Assembly: GCA_910589545.1 (NCBI GenBank)
Contig: CAJUSY010000004.1
Coordinates: forward strand, 34,501-98,500
Length of the DNA: 64,000 nucleotides
Direction: 5' to 3'
Source: Peptoniphilaceae bacterium
Lineage (GTDB): Bacteria > Bacillota > Clostridia > Tissierellales > Peptoniphilaceae
Shown: one piece after another, positions 50,847 to 59,726 of the stretch
How positions within the stretch are numbered: position 1 is the first letter of the stretch
How the letters are laid out: every line of letters starts with the position of its first letter
Translations under genes and position numbers: made by a program
The notes under the pieces: model-generated
Told to the model about the DNA's origin: nothing
Databases searched by the model: none
Seen by the model: the letters and a program-made list of their open reading frames with translations, nothing else

Positions 50847-51215
50847 ATGATTCAACAAGAAAGTCGTTTGAGAGTTGCAGATAACTCTGGTGCAAAAGAA
50901 CTACTAGTAATAAGAGTTTTAGGTGGTACTAAAAGAAAGTACGCAGCTATCGGAGACATCGTAGTTTGCTCAGTTAAATCTGCACAACCGGGCGGTATGG
51001 TTAAAAAAGGTGATGTAGTAAAAGCTGTTATCGTAAGAACAACTAAACCATTGGGAAGAGCTGATGGAAGTTACATCAGATTTGACGATAACGCAGCTGT
51101 AATTATAAAAGATGATAAAAATCCAGTGGGAACAAGAATTTTTGGTTCAGTAACTCGTGAATTGAGAGCCAATAACTTCATGAAAATAATCTCATTGGCA
51201 CCTGAAGTGTTATAA
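50847..51215 (+). CDS. rplN: 50S ribosomal protein L14
   Basis: 122 residues, standard length. MIQQESRLRVADNSGAKELL, SAQPGGMVKKGDVVKAVIVR and the C-terminal RIFGSVTRELRANNFMKIIS are diagnostic. L14 is at the subunit interface. Confidence 0.97.
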   Translation: MIQQESRLRVADNSGAKELLVIRVLGGTKRKYAAIGDIVVCSVKSAQPGGMVKKGDVVKAVIVRTTKPLGRADGSYIRFDDNAAVIIKDDKNPVGTRIFGSVTRELRANNFMKIISLAPEVL

Positions 51216-51233
51216 TTGGAGGTGTAAAGAGAT

Positions 51234-51542
51234 ATGAAGATTAAAAATGGAGATACTGTAATAGTTATTTCTGGTAAAGACAAAGGAAAGACTGGAAATG
51301 TTATAGAAGTATTAGCCAAACAAAATAGAGTGGTAGTAGAAGGAGTTAACATAGTTACTAAACACCAAAAAGCTAACGGACGTGGTGTTGAAAGCGGACT
51401 AATCAAAAAAGAAGCTCCGATTGATGTTTCAAACGTAATGTATTATGATGCTAAAAACAAGAAAGGCACAAGATTAGGTTATAAGTTTGAAGACGGTAAG
51501 AAGGTTAGATTCATGAAATCTAACAACGAAACTATTAAGTAA
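51234..51542 (+). CDS. rplX: 50S ribosomal protein L24
   Basis: 102 residues. A KOW motif (NGDTVIVISGKDKGKTGNVI) at the N-terminus, then VEGVNIVTKHQKANGRG. An assembly-initiating protein of the large subunit. Ribosome site GGAGGTG. Confidence 0.96.
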   Translation: MKIKNGDTVIVISGKDKGKTGNVIEVLAKQNRVVVEGVNIVTKHQKANGRGVESGLIKKEAPIDVSNVMYYDAKNKKGTRLGYKFEDGKKVRFMKSNNETIK

Positions 51543-51560
51543 CATAAGGAGGGTATAAAC

Positions 51561-52103
51561 TTGACTTCCAGATTAAAAGAAAAATATACAAATGAAGTTG
51601 TTCCTTTCTTGGTTGAACGTTTCAAATATGAAAACATCATGCAAGTTCCAAGATTGGAAAAAATCGTGCTTAACATGGGTTTAGGTTCTTCAAAAGAAAA
51701 TCCTAAAGCTATCGAAAGTGCTGTTAAAGAATTAGAAACAATTACAGGACAACACCCAATTGTAACAAAAGCAAGAAAATCTATCGCTAACTTCAAACTT
51801 AGAGAAGGAATGAATGTTGGTGTTAAAGTTACATTACGTGGTGAAAAAATGTATGATTTCTTAGATAAATTTATGAACATTTCTCTTCCACGTGTAAGAG
51901 ACTTTAGAGGTATTTCTTCTAAATCATTCGATGGTAGAGGAAACTATGCTGTAGGTATCAAAGAACAATTAATCTTCCCTGAAATTGAATACGATATGGT
52001 AGATCAAATTAGAGGTATGGATATTGTGGTCGTTACTACTGCAAACACTGACGAAGAAGCTAAGGAATTATTAGACAAAATGGGAATGCCATTTAAGAAA
52101 TAA
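51561..52103 (+). CDS. rplE: 50S ribosomal protein L5
   Basis: 180 residues, TTG start 8 bases after AAGGAGGG. VPRLEKIVLNMGLGSSKENP, ITGQHPIVTKARKSIANFKL and FPEIEYDMVDQIRGMDIVVV are family landmarks. L5 binds 5S rRNA and contacts the P-site tRNA. Confidence 0.96.
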   Translation: MTSRLKEKYTNEVVPFLVERFKYENIMQVPRLEKIVLNMGLGSSKENPKAIESAVKELETITGQHPIVTKARKSIANFKLREGMNVGVKVTLRGEKMYDFLDKFMNISLPRVRDFRGISSKSFDGRGNYAVGIKEQLIFPEIEYDMVDQIRGMDIVVVTTANTDEEAKELLDKMGMPFKK

Positions 52104-52115
52104 GGAGGAGTTTTA

Positions 52116-52301
52116 GTGGCTAAAAAATCAATGATCGCAAAACAAAAAAGACCTGCAAAGTTTAGCACAAGAGAATATAACAGATGCAAAATTTGTGGTA
52201 GACCTCACGGATATTTAAAGAAATATGGCATCTGCCGTATATGCTTTAGAGAATTGGCTTATAAAGGCGAAATCCCTGGCGTAAGAAAAGCAAGCTGGTA
52301 A
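52116..52301 (+). CDS. rpsZ: 30S ribosomal protein S14, zinc type
   Basis: 61 residues with GTG start. The zinc ribbon is CKICGRPHGYLKKYGICRIC, the C+ form (type Z) that needs zinc. No second, zinc-free S14 gene is in the window. Confidence 0.95.
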   Translation: MAKKSMIAKQKRPAKFSTREYNRCKICGRPHGYLKKYGICRICFRELAYKGEIPGVRKASW

Positions 52302-52322
52302 GAAAGGAAGGAGGAAGCTTTT

Positions 52323-52718
52323 ATGATGACTGATCCTATAGCAGATATGCTAACAAGAATAAGAAACGCAGTTAATGCGAAACATAAAGTTGTTGAAGTT
52401 CCTGCATCTAATATCAAAAAATCAATAGCACAAATTTTATTAGATGAAGGATTTATCGATGGTTTCAATGTTACTGATGACGGTAAACAAGGAATCATTA
52501 CAATAGATTTAAAATATGGTCCTAACGAAGAAAAAGTAATTTCAGGTATCAAGAGAATATCTAAACCTGGACTTCGTGTCTATGCCAGAGCAAATGAAGT
52601 TCCTAAGGTTTTAGGCGGACTTGGTATTGCTATTGTCTCTACATCAAAAGGCCTTGTAACTGACAAAGTTGCTAGAAAAGAAGGTATTGGTGGAGAAGTA
52701 ATTTGTTACGTATGGTAA
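52323..52718 (+). CDS. rpsH: 30S ribosomal protein S8
   Basis: 131 residues. MMTDPIADMLTRIRNAVNAK at the N-terminus and the C-terminal GIAIVSTSKGLVTDKVARKE are diagnostic. The next ATG at 52326 is the alternative start. S8 binds the central domain of 16S rRNA and, in E. coli, regulates this part of the operon. Confidence 0.96.
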   Translation: MMTDPIADMLTRIRNAVNAKHKVVEVPASNIKKSIAQILLDEGFIDGFNVTDDGKQGIITIDLKYGPNEEKVISGIKRISKPGLRVYARANEVPKVLGGLGIAIVSTSKGLVTDKVARKEGIGGEVICYVW

Positions 52719-52744
52719 CACAAACATTATAAGGAGGTTTGACC

Positions 52745-53284
52745 ATGTCAAGAATTGGATTAAAACCAATTGAAATTCCTAATGGCGTTGAAGTAAAAGT
52801 AACTGAAGACAATTTGTGTACTGTAAAAGGACCAAAAGGTGAATTAGTTCAACAAATGCCAAAGGAAATGATTATCAAAGTAGAAGATAATACAATCACA
52901 GTTTCAAGACCTTCAGACATTAAAAGACACAAATCACTTCATGGTTTAACAAGAACTCTTGTTTTTAACATGATTGAAGGTGTTACTGAAGGATATAAGA
53001 AAACTTTAATTATAGAAGGTACTGGTTACAGAGCAGCAAAACAAGGTAAAAAATTAGTGTTAAACTTGGGATATTCACACACAATTGAAAAAGAAGATCC
53101 AGAAGGAATCTCAGTTGAAGTTCCAGAACAACACACATTAGTTATCAGTGGTATCAACAAACAACAAGTTGGTAACTATGCTGCAAAAATCAGAGACTTA
53201 AGAGGACCTGAACCATACAAAGGTAAAGGTATCAGATATGAAGATGAACATATTAGACGTAAAGTCGGTAAAACAGGTAAGTAA
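52745..53284 (+). CDS. rplF: 50S ribosomal protein L6
   Basis: 179 residues from ATG 52745 (MSRIGLKPIEIPNGVEVKVT), preceded by AAGGAGG. The C-terminal GINKQQVGNYAAKIRDLRGP and PYKGKGIRYEDEHIRRKVGK are diagnostic. It lies near the factor-binding centre. Confidence 0.96.
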   Translation: MSRIGLKPIEIPNGVEVKVTEDNLCTVKGPKGELVQQMPKEMIIKVEDNTITVSRPSDIKRHKSLHGLTRTLVFNMIEGVTEGYKKTLIIEGTGYRAAKQGKKLVLNLGYSHTIEKEDPEGISVEVPEQHTLVISGINKQQVGNYAAKIRDLRGPEPYKGKGIRYEDEHIRRKVGKTGK

Positions 53285-53298
53285 GAAAGGAGTAAGGT

Positions 53299-53661
53299 AT
53301 GTTTAAGAAAATTGATAAAAATGCAAATAGAGTTAAAAGACATCTACGTATTCGTAAGAACCTTACAGGAACTTCTGAAAAACCAAGATTATGCGTATTC
53401 AAGTCTAATACTAACATCTATGCACAATTAATCGATGATGTTAACGACAACACATTAGTAGCTGCATCAACATTAGATAAAGATTACAAAGGCGGATCAA
53501 AATCTAACATGGAAGCTGCAAAACTTGTTGGAGAATTAATCGGTAAGAGAGCTATCGACAAAGGCATTGAACAATGCGTATTTGACAGATCCGGATATTT
53601 ATATCACGGAAAAGTTAAAGAATTAGCTGAAGGTGCTAGAAGCGCCGGACTTAAATTTTAG
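53299..53661 (+). CDS. rplR: 50S ribosomal protein L18
   Basis: 120 residues. RVKRHLRIRKNLTGTSEKPR and LVGELIGKRAIDKGIEQCVF followed by FDRSGYLYHGKVKELAEGAR are family landmarks. Binds 5S rRNA with L5. Ribosome site AAAGGAG. Confidence 0.96.
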   Translation: MFKKIDKNANRVKRHLRIRKNLTGTSEKPRLCVFKSNTNIYAQLIDDVNDNTLVAASTLDKDYKGGSKSNMEAAKLVGELIGKRAIDKGIEQCVFDRSGYLYHGKVKELAEGARSAGLKF

Positions 53662-53681
53662 TGCAAGGGAGGTATTTAGTA

Positions 53682-54188
53682 TTGGAACTTTTAAATAAAG
53701 AAATAGAAGGTTTAGAATTAGAAGAAAGAGTTGTAAATATTAACCGTGTAGCTAAGGTTGTTAAGGGTGGTAGAAACTTTAGATTCGCAGCCCTTGTAGT
53801 AGTTGGAGATAAAAACGGACACGTTGGTGTTGGTATTGGTAAAGCACAAGAAGTACCAGAAGCTATTAGAAAAGCTAGCCAAGATGCTAAAAAACACATC
53901 TTCACAGTTCCTATCGTAAACACAACTATTCCTCACCAAGTAACAGGAATATTTGGAGCTGGTAGAGTATTATTAAAACCAGCTGGAGAAGGTACTGGAG
54001 TTATCGCCGGAGGACCTGTTCGTGCGGTATGTGAATTAGCTGGTATCAAAGACGTTCGTTCTAAATCATTGGGAACATCAAACCCTCAAAACATTGTTAA
54101 TGCAACTGTAGAAGGACTTAAATCGCTTAAGACAGCTGAACAAGTAGCTAAATTAAGAGGAAAGTCTGTAGAAGAAATTTTAAAATAA
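53682..54188 (+). CDS. rpsE: 30S ribosomal protein S5
   Basis: 168 residues from TTG 53682, nine bases after GGGAGG; an in-frame GTG at 53661 precedes that site. ERVVNINRVAKVVKGGRNFR and GVGIGKAQEVPEAIRKASQD are diagnostic. S5 shapes the mRNA entry site and decoding fidelity. Confidence 0.95.
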   Translation: MELLNKEIEGLELEERVVNINRVAKVVKGGRNFRFAALVVVGDKNGHVGVGIGKAQEVPEAIRKASQDAKKHIFTVPIVNTTIPHQVTGIFGAGRVLLKPAGEGTGVIAGGPVRAVCELAGIKDVRSKSLGTSNPQNIVNATVEGLKSLKTAEQVAKLRGKSVEEILK

Positions 54189-54201
54189 GGAGGGCTTTTA
54201 A

Positions 54202-54384
54202 GTGAGTAAATTAAAGATCACTCTTAAAAAGAGCAAAATCGGTAGAATTGAAAAACACATTAGAACTTGTGAAGCCCTTGGACTTCATAAAATCGGACAA
54301 TCAGTAATCAAAGAAGACAATGATGCAATTCGTGGAATGATTAGACACATTGCATTCATGGTTGACGTCGAAGAAGTTAAGTAG
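54202..54384 (+). CDS. rpmD: 50S ribosomal protein L30
   Basis: 60 residues with GTG start after AAGGAGGG. LKITLKKSKIGRIEKHIRTC and LGLHKIGQSVIKEDNDAIRG identify it. Confidence 0.95.
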   Translation: MSKLKITLKKSKIGRIEKHIRTCEALGLHKIGQSVIKEDNDAIRGMIRHIAFMVDVEEVK

Positions 54385-54395
54385 GAGGTGTTATA

Positions 54396-54845
54396 GTGAA
54401 ATTACACAACTTAAGACCTGCTAAAGGTGGAGAAGTAAAAGCAAGAAAAAGAGTTGGTAGAGGTTACGGTTCAGGATTAGGACACAACGCTGGACGTGGT
54501 AGAGACGGACAAAACTCAAGATCAGGCGGAGGCGTAAGACCAGGATTTGAAGGGGGTCAAATGCCTTTATTCAGAAGACTTCCTAAGAGAGGCTTCAAAA
54601 ACCACTTCGCAAAACAATACGCTGAAATCAACATCAGAGACTTAAATTGTTTTGAAGATGGAGAAGAAATAACACCAGAAATCTTAGCAAACGCAGGATT
54701 CTTTAAGCCACAAAAAGCAAAAGACGGCGTTAAGATTTTAGGTGACGGAGAATTAACTAAGAAATTAACAGTAAAAGCTAATAAATTTACTAAATCAGCT
54801 GAAGAAAAAATTACAAAAGCCGGAGGAAAGGTAGAGGTGATTTAA
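54396..54845 (+). CDS. rplO: 50S ribosomal protein L15
   Basis: 149 residues with GTG start after AGGAGGTG. The Gly- and Arg-rich N-terminus (RVGRGYGSGLGHNAGRGRDG) and GFEGGQMPLFRRLPKRGFKN are diagnostic. secY starts one base after the stop. Confidence 0.96.
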   Translation: MKLHNLRPAKGGEVKARKRVGRGYGSGLGHNAGRGRDGQNSRSGGGVRPGFEGGQMPLFRRLPKRGFKNHFAKQYAEINIRDLNCFEDGEEITPEILANAGFFKPQKAKDGVKILGDGELTKKLTVKANKFTKSAEEKITKAGGKVEVI

Positions 54846-54846
54846 G

Positions 54847-56121
54847 ATGCTTAAAACCTTAAAAGACGCATGGAAGGTTTTAGACATTCGTAAAAGAATC
54901 GGCTTTACTCTACTAATGATTGTAGTTTTTAGATTAGGTAATGCAATACCGGTTCCTTTTATGGATAAGGCCATTATCAAACAAATAATGAGTGGTCAAG
55001 AAGGCGGAATAGTTTCTTTATTGAACCTATTAAGTGGGGGATCATTGAGACAAATGAGCATATTCGCTCTTTCAATATATCCTTACATTACCGCTTCAAT
55101 CATTCTTCAACTTTTAACAGTAGCATTTCCTAGATTAGGAGAGCTTACTCGTGAAGGAGAAGAAGGAAAGAAGAGAATGGGTAAATACACTAAAATCTGT
55201 AGTATAATTTTGGCATTCATACAAGGATATGCTACAGTGAATGGTTTATTTAACAGAGCAATTGTAGACAAAAGCTTCTTAACAGGTTTTGTTATATTAA
55301 TAAGCTTGGTAGCAGGATCAATGTTTCTAGTATGGCTAGGAGAAATGATTACTGAAAGAGGTATCGGTAACGGAATTTCAATCTTGATTTTCTTAGGAAT
55401 CATTTCAAATATGCCAAGACAAATTGGTACAATGATTTATCAATCTAGACAAGGAATGTTATCTTGGTGGAAAATATTACTTTTCGTACTAATAGCGATT
55501 ATAATATTAGTAGTAGTGGTATTAATAAATCAAGGTGAAAGAAGAATTCCTGTACAATATGCAAAAAGAGTAGTAGGAAGAAAAATGTATGGTGGTCAAT
55601 CAACTCATATTCCAATCAAAGTTAATATGGGTGGTGTAATGCCAGTAATCTTTGCATCAGCAATATTACAATTACCACAAACAATAGCATTATTATTCGG
55701 CAAGGACATGCCAGGATGGTTAGCCCACATATTCACAGTACAAACAACATCAGGGTTAGTTATCTTCTCAATAGTAAACATGTTATTGATTATAATATTC
55801 GCATTCTTCTACTCAGCAATTCAATTTAATACAGTTGAATACGCTAAAAACTTGCAACAATACGGTGGATTCATCATGGGAATTAGACCTGGTAAACCAA
55901 CAGGTATGTATCTAAAGAAAATTTCTGATAGAGTAACATTTATAGGCGCAATCATATTAGCGATAGTTGCATCAGCACCAATGCTAATATCAAAAGCTAT
56001 AGGAATACAAATCCTATTCGGTGGTACATCAATCATCATCGTAGTAGGGGTAGTATTAGATACTGTAAAACAAATGGAAAGTATGCTAACTATGAAACAC
56101 TATAAAGGATTTTTGAAATAA
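54847..56121 (+). CDS. secY: Preprotein translocase subunit SecY
   Basis: 424 residues with ten membrane helices. VVFRLGNAIPVPFMDK in helix 1, the plug region around LSGGSLRQMSIFALSIYPYI, and IRPGKPTGMYLKKISDRVTF before the last helices fit SecY. It is the protein-conducting channel of the Sec system, with SecE and SecG encoded elsewhere. Placement after rplO is the standard order. Confidence 0.96.
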   Translation: MLKTLKDAWKVLDIRKRIGFTLLMIVVFRLGNAIPVPFMDKAIIKQIMSGQEGGIVSLLNLLSGGSLRQMSIFALSIYPYITASIILQLLTVAFPRLGELTREGEEGKKRMGKYTKICSIILAFIQGYATVNGLFNRAIVDKSFLTGFVILISLVAGSMFLVWLGEMITERGIGNGISILIFLGIISNMPRQIGTMIYQSRQGMLSWWKILLFVLIAIIILVVVVLINQGERRIPVQYAKRVVGRKMYGGQSTHIPIKVNMGGVMPVIFASAILQLPQTIALLFGKDMPGWLAHIFTVQTTSGLVIFSIVNMLLIIIFAFFYSAIQFNTVEYAKNLQQYGGFIMGIRPGKPTGMYLKKISDRVTFIGAIILAIVASAPMLISKAIGIQILFGGTSIIIVVGVVLDTVKQMESMLTMKHYKGFLK

Positions 56122-56131
56122 GGAGTTTATA

Positions 56132-56779
56132 ATGAGATTAATATTATTAGGACCTCCGGGAGCAGGTAAAGGAACTCAAGCTAAAAGAGTAATTGAAGAA
56201 TTTGATATTCCTCATATTTCAACAGGAGATATTTTCAGAAAAAATATCAAAGAAAAGACAGAACTAGGTCAAAAAGTTGAAGGTTTACTTGCAGAAGGAA
56301 AACTTGTACCTGATGAATTAACAATAGAAATAGTTTGGGATAGATTAGATCAAGAAGATTGCAAAAATGGATTCTTACTTGACGGATTCCCAAGAACAAT
56401 CCCTCAAGCACAAGCTCTTGATGAAGGACTAGCTAAAAGAGGATTGAAACTAGACCGCGTATTAAACATAGACGTTGACAAAGATTCTCTTGTAAAAAGA
56501 TTATCTGGAAGACGTGTATGTCCTAACTGTGGTGTAAGCTATCACATTGACAACAACCCTCCAAAGGTTGAAGGAATATGTGATGTATGTCAAACTCCAA
56601 TTATTCAAAGAGAAGATGACAAAGAACAAACTGTACTAGACAGAATCAAAGTATATGATTCTCAAACTAAACCTTTGGTAGATTTCTACAACAAACAAGA
56701 TTTAGTATTCACAGTTGACGGGACTCTTCCAATAGATGAAATCACTAATAAGTTAGTAACAGAATTAAAAAAAGGTTAG
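56132..56779 (+). CDS. adk: Adenylate kinase, long zinc-binding form
   Basis: 215 residues. P-loop LLGPPGAGKGTQAKRV, the AMP-binding GDIFRKNIKEKTELGQKVEG and DGFPRTIPQAQALDE, and a LID domain with four cysteines (CPNCG, CDVC) that bind zinc, as in Gram-positive enzymes. It converts ATP and AMP to two ADP. Normally map follows; here the next gene is the KOW protein. Confidence 0.96.
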   Translation: MRLILLGPPGAGKGTQAKRVIEEFDIPHISTGDIFRKNIKEKTELGQKVEGLLAEGKLVPDELTIEIVWDRLDQEDCKNGFLLDGFPRTIPQAQALDEGLAKRGLKLDRVLNIDVDKDSLVKRLSGRRVCPNCGVSYHIDNNPPKVEGICDVCQTPIIQREDDKEQTVLDRIKVYDSQTKPLVDFYNKQDLVFTVDGTLPIDEITNKLVTELKKG

Positions 56780-56784
56780 AATTA

Positions 56785-57069
56785 ATGAGCCAATACAACA
56801 AACTTGAAACAGGACAAGTTGTTTTAAGTACTTGTGGTCGTGATATGGGCAAACTACAAATGGTTTTGGAAATTCTTGACGATTCTTATGTATTGGTAGT
56901 AGATGGAAAACAACGTAAAATCGAAAAACCAAAGAAAAAGAAGATTAAACATCTTCAAAAATACAACAAAAAGTTGCAATTAGAGAATTTAACAGACAAA
57001 AAACTAAGAATAATGTTAAACAATTTAAAAAAGGAGGATCAAGACAAGGATGTCCAAAGAAGTTATTGA
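56785..57069 (+). CDS. KOW-domain RNA-binding protein (L14e-like)
   Basis: 94 residues. A KOW-type fold in KLETGQVVLSTCGRDMGKLQ, followed by a very basic stretch IEKPKKKKIKHLQKYNKKLQ. Small proteins like archaeal/eukaryotic L14e are found at this operon position in many Clostridia, between map and infA. The end overlaps infA by 20 bases. Probably ribosome-associated; exact role unknown. Confidence 0.8.
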   Translation: MSQYNKLETGQVVLSTCGRDMGKLQMVLEILDDSYVLVVDGKQRKIEKPKKKKIKHLQKYNKKLQLENLTDKKLRIMLNNLKKEDQDKDVQRSY

Positions 57070-57265
57070 GTTAGAAGGAACAGTAGTTGATGCTCTTCCT
57101 AATACGGTATTTAAGGTAGAACTTCAAAATGGCCATGTAATAACAGCTCATATTTCAGGCAAATTAAGAATGAATTATATAAGAATTCTTCCAGGAGACA
57201 AAGTAACGGTTGAATTATCACCATACGATTTGGATCGTGGAAGAATAACATGGAGAAAGAAATAA
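57050..57265 (+). CDS. infA: Translation initiation factor IF-1
   Basis: 71 residues, an OB fold: VIELEGTVVDALPNTVFKVE, GHVITAHISGKLRMNYIRIL and YDLDRGRITWRKK. It starts within the previous gene, after AAAAAAGGAGGATCAAG. It blocks the A site during initiation. Confidence 0.95.
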   Translation: MSKEVIELEGTVVDALPNTVFKVELQNGHVITAHISGKLRMNYIRILPGDKVTVELSPYDLDRGRITWRKK

Positions 57266-57279
57266 ACGGAGGTTAAGCA

Positions 57280-57393
57280 ATGAAAGTAAGACCATCAGTT
57301 AAAAAAATGTGCGAAAAGTGCAAGATTATAAAAAGAAAAGGTCGTGTTATGGTTATTTGCGATAACCCTAAACACAAACAAAGACAAGGTTAG
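57280..57393 (+). CDS. rpmJ: 50S ribosomal protein L36
   Basis: 37 residues (MKVRPSVKKMCEKCKIIKRK and a tail ending KHKQRQG). The zinc ligands are the two Cys of CEKC, the later Cys in VICDNP and His in PKHK. Ribosome site ACGGAGGTT. It lies between infA and rpsM as usual. Confidence 0.95.
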   Translation: MKVRPSVKKMCEKCKIIKRKGRVMVICDNPKHKQRQG

Positions 57394-57405
57394 TAGGAGG
57401 TATAA

Positions 57406-57756
57406 ATGGCAAGAATTCAAGGTGTCGACTTACCAAATGACAAACGTGTAGAAATAGGACTAACTGCAATTTATGGAATAGGTAGACAATCATCAAATAA
57501 AATATTAGCTAAATTAGGAATCAATCCTGACACAAGAGTAAAAGATTTAACAGAATCTGAATTATCTGATATCAGAACTGAATTAGATAACTATCTTACT
57601 GAAGGGGATTTACGTCGTGATGTAGCAATGAACATCAAAAGATTAAAAGAAATCAACTGCTACAGAGGATCAAGACATAAAAAAGGACTTCCAGTAAGAG
57701 GACAACATACAAAGAACAATGCAAGAACTCGTAAGGGTCCTAAAAAACAAGCATAG
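57406..57756 (+). CDS. rpsM: 30S ribosomal protein S13
   Basis: 116 residues. MARIQGVDLPNDKRVEIGLT and the C-terminal GLPVRGQHTKNNARTRKGPK are diagnostic; a helix-hairpin-helix YGIGRQSSNKIL lies near the start. S13 forms bridges to the large subunit. Ribosome site AGGAGGT. Confidence 0.96.
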   Translation: MARIQGVDLPNDKRVEIGLTAIYGIGRQSSNKILAKLGINPDTRVKDLTESELSDIRTELDNYLTEGDLRRDVAMNIKRLKEINCYRGSRHKKGLPVRGQHTKNNARTRKGPKKQA

Positions 57757-57771
57757 AGAGGGGGAAATTAA

Positions 57772-58179
57772 TTGGCACTAAAAACTAAAGGCGCAAAACG
57801 TAACGTTCGCGGTAAAAAAAGAGTAAAAAAGAATATTGAAAAAGGTCAAGCACACATTTCTTCTACATTCAACAACACTATGGTATGTTTAACTGACCTT
57901 AACGGTAACGTATTAAGCTGGGCTTCTGCTGGACAATTAGGATTCAGAGGATCTAGAAAATCAACTCCATACGCTGCACAACAAGCTGCTGAAGAAGCTG
58001 CTAAAAAAGCAATGGAACACGGATTAAAAACTGTTGAAGTTTATGTAAAAGGACCAGGTTCAGGAAGAGAATCTGCAATTAGAAGTTTGCAAGCTTCTGG
58101 ACTTGAAGTTAGCTCTATTAAAGATGTAACTCCAATCCCTCACAACGGTTGTAGACCACCAAAGAAGAGAAGAGTATAA
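57772..58179 (+). CDS. rpsK: 30S ribosomal protein S11
   Basis: 135 residues with TTG start after GAGGGGG. GQAHISSTFNNTMVCLTDLN and PIPHNGCRPPKKRRV are diagnostic. S11 lies in the platform near the mRNA exit. An rpsD gene, which often follows, is instead 3.6 kb downstream. Confidence 0.96.
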   Translation: MALKTKGAKRNVRGKKRVKKNIEKGQAHISSTFNNTMVCLTDLNGNVLSWASAGQLGFRGSRKSTPYAAQQAAEEAAKKAMEHGLKTVEVYVKGPGSGRESAIRSLQASGLEVSSIKDVTPIPHNGCRPPKKRRV

Positions 58180-58234
58180 CACATAGGCTTAATTCAGGAT
58201 TTCCTGATAGGACTTGTCGAAGGAGGCTGTATTT

Positions 58235-59188
58235 ATGACTGAACAATTAGATACTAAAATAAAAATCGTTGAATTAGATGAACAAAATAATTACGGTAAA
58301 TTTGTCATAATGCCACTGGAAAGAGGATATGGAACTACTCTAGGAAACTCTCTAAGAAGAGTTTTATTATCATCATTACCAGGAGCTGCTATATCAAAGA
58401 TAAATATCCAAGGTGTAGCTCATGAAATGTCTACGATTAAAGGTGTCAAAGAAGACGTACCTGAAATAATTTTGAATTTAAAAGGTATCGCTGTAAAGAA
58501 ATACAATGAAGAACCTATATCATTAAATGTAGACATAAAAGGTCCATGTGTTCTAACAGCTAAGGATATTTTAGTTGATACTGATTTGGAAGTTAAAAAC
58601 CCAGATCACTATATTGCAACACTAAATGAAGATGCTTCATTAGAAATGCAAATCACAGTTATCAACGGAAAAGGCTACAAAATATCTGAATTTAACAAAA
58701 CAGATGAAGATATTATAGGAGATATCGCCATTGACTCACTGTTTAGCCCTGTGAAAAAGGTTAATTTCACAGTAGATAATGCCAGAGTTGGCCAAGTAAT
58801 TGATTACGATAAGCTTACAATAGAAGTGTGGACTAATGGAACAATTAGACCACAAGATGCCTTAAGCGAAGGAAGCAACATCCTAATCAATTGCCTGGAA
58901 TTATTCAGTGAATTACCTAACTACGAGTGTAATACAAACAGTGACGACGAAGACAATCAAAAAGATAAAGAAACTCAAATGGGCATCAATATCGAAGAAT
59001 TAGATTTCTCATTAAGATCATTCAACTGTTTAAAAAGAGCTAATATCAATACTGTAGGAGATATCGTATCTCATACAAAAGCAGAAATGATGAAGATAAA
59101 GAACTTTGGTAAAAAATCCTTAGACGAAGTTGAAGAAAAACTTCAAGAAATGGGCCTTGCATTTAAACAAGAAATAAAAGACGAATAA
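58235..59188 (+). CDS. rpoA: RNA polymerase alpha subunit
   Basis: 317 residues from ATG 58235, after AAGGAGG; an in-frame TTG at 58214 lies before that site. The N-terminal dimer domain has LERGYGTTLGNSLRRVLLSS; the C-terminal domain (about 245-310) has LRSFNCLKRANINTVGDIVS and MKIKNFGKKSLDEVEEKL, which contacts UP elements and activators. An acidic linker (NSDDEDNQKDKETQ) joins them. Confidence 0.96.
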   Translation: MTEQLDTKIKIVELDEQNNYGKFVIMPLERGYGTTLGNSLRRVLLSSLPGAAISKINIQGVAHEMSTIKGVKEDVPEIILNLKGIAVKKYNEEPISLNVDIKGPCVLTAKDILVDTDLEVKNPDHYIATLNEDASLEMQITVINGKGYKISEFNKTDEDIIGDIAIDSLFSPVKKVNFTVDNARVGQVIDYDKLTIEVWTNGTIRPQDALSEGSNILINCLELFSELPNYECNTNSDDEDNQKDKETQMGINIEELDFSLRSFNCLKRANINTVGDIVSHTKAEMMKIKNFGKKSLDEVEEKLQEMGLAFKQEIKDE

Positions 59189-59201
59189 AGGAGGATAGAC
59201 A

Positions 59202-59597
59202 TTGGCTAACTTAAGAAAATTAGGTAGAAGAACTGATCACAGAACAGCAATGTTAAGAAACCTAGTTCAATCATTGTTCGAAAACGGAAAAATCGAAACA
59301 ACAGTAACTCGTGCTAAAGAAGTTAGAAGAGAAGCTGAAAAGATGATTACACTTGGTAAAAAAGGTGATTTGAGCGCTAGAAGAGAAGCTCTTAAATATA
59401 TATACAAAAAAGACGTTGTATACACATTGTTTGAAGAAATCGCACCAGTTTATGCTGACAGACAAGGTGGATACACTAGAATCTTAAAATTAGGACCTCG
59501 TAGAGGAGACGGTTCTGAAATGTGTATACTTGAATTAGTAGATTACACTAAAAAAGAATCCTCAAACGAAAAAGAAACAGTGAAAGCTGACAAATAG
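59202..59597 (+). CDS. rplQ: 50S ribosomal protein L17
   Basis: 131 residues with TTG start after AAGGAGG. RKLGRRTDHRTAMLRNLVQS and YTRILKLGPRRGDGSEMCIL are diagnostic. Last gene of the long operon; a terminator follows after two bases. Confidence 0.96.
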   Translation: MANLRKLGRRTDHRTAMLRNLVQSLFENGKIETTVTRAKEVRREAEKMITLGKKGDLSARREALKYIYKKDVVYTLFEEIAPVYADRQGGYTRILKLGPRRGDGSEMCILELVDYTKKESSNEKETVKADK

Positions 59598-59599
59598 AA

Positions 59600-59630
59600 A
59601 ATAACTAAGCATTAGCTTAGTTATTTTTTT
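59600..59630 (+). terminator. Terminator of the ribosomal protein operon
   Basis: AATAACTAAGC / GCTTAGTTATT, 11 base pairs with a four-base loop, and seven T. Confidence 0.85.
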
Positions 59631-59638
59631 ATGTTCAA

Positions 59639-59667
59639 TTGTAAAATGAAAAGCATAAGAGTATAAT
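59639..59667 (+). promoter_or_regulatory. Promoter of the CWB2 surface protein gene
   Basis: TTGTAA (59639-59644), 17 bases, TATAAT (59662-59667). It lies 60 bases before the ATG and directly after the operon terminator. Confidence 0.65.
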
Positions 59668-59726
59668 AATATCAAGAATAATTTGATGAATAATGAATTA
59701 TTCAAAAAACAAATTGGGAGGAAATT

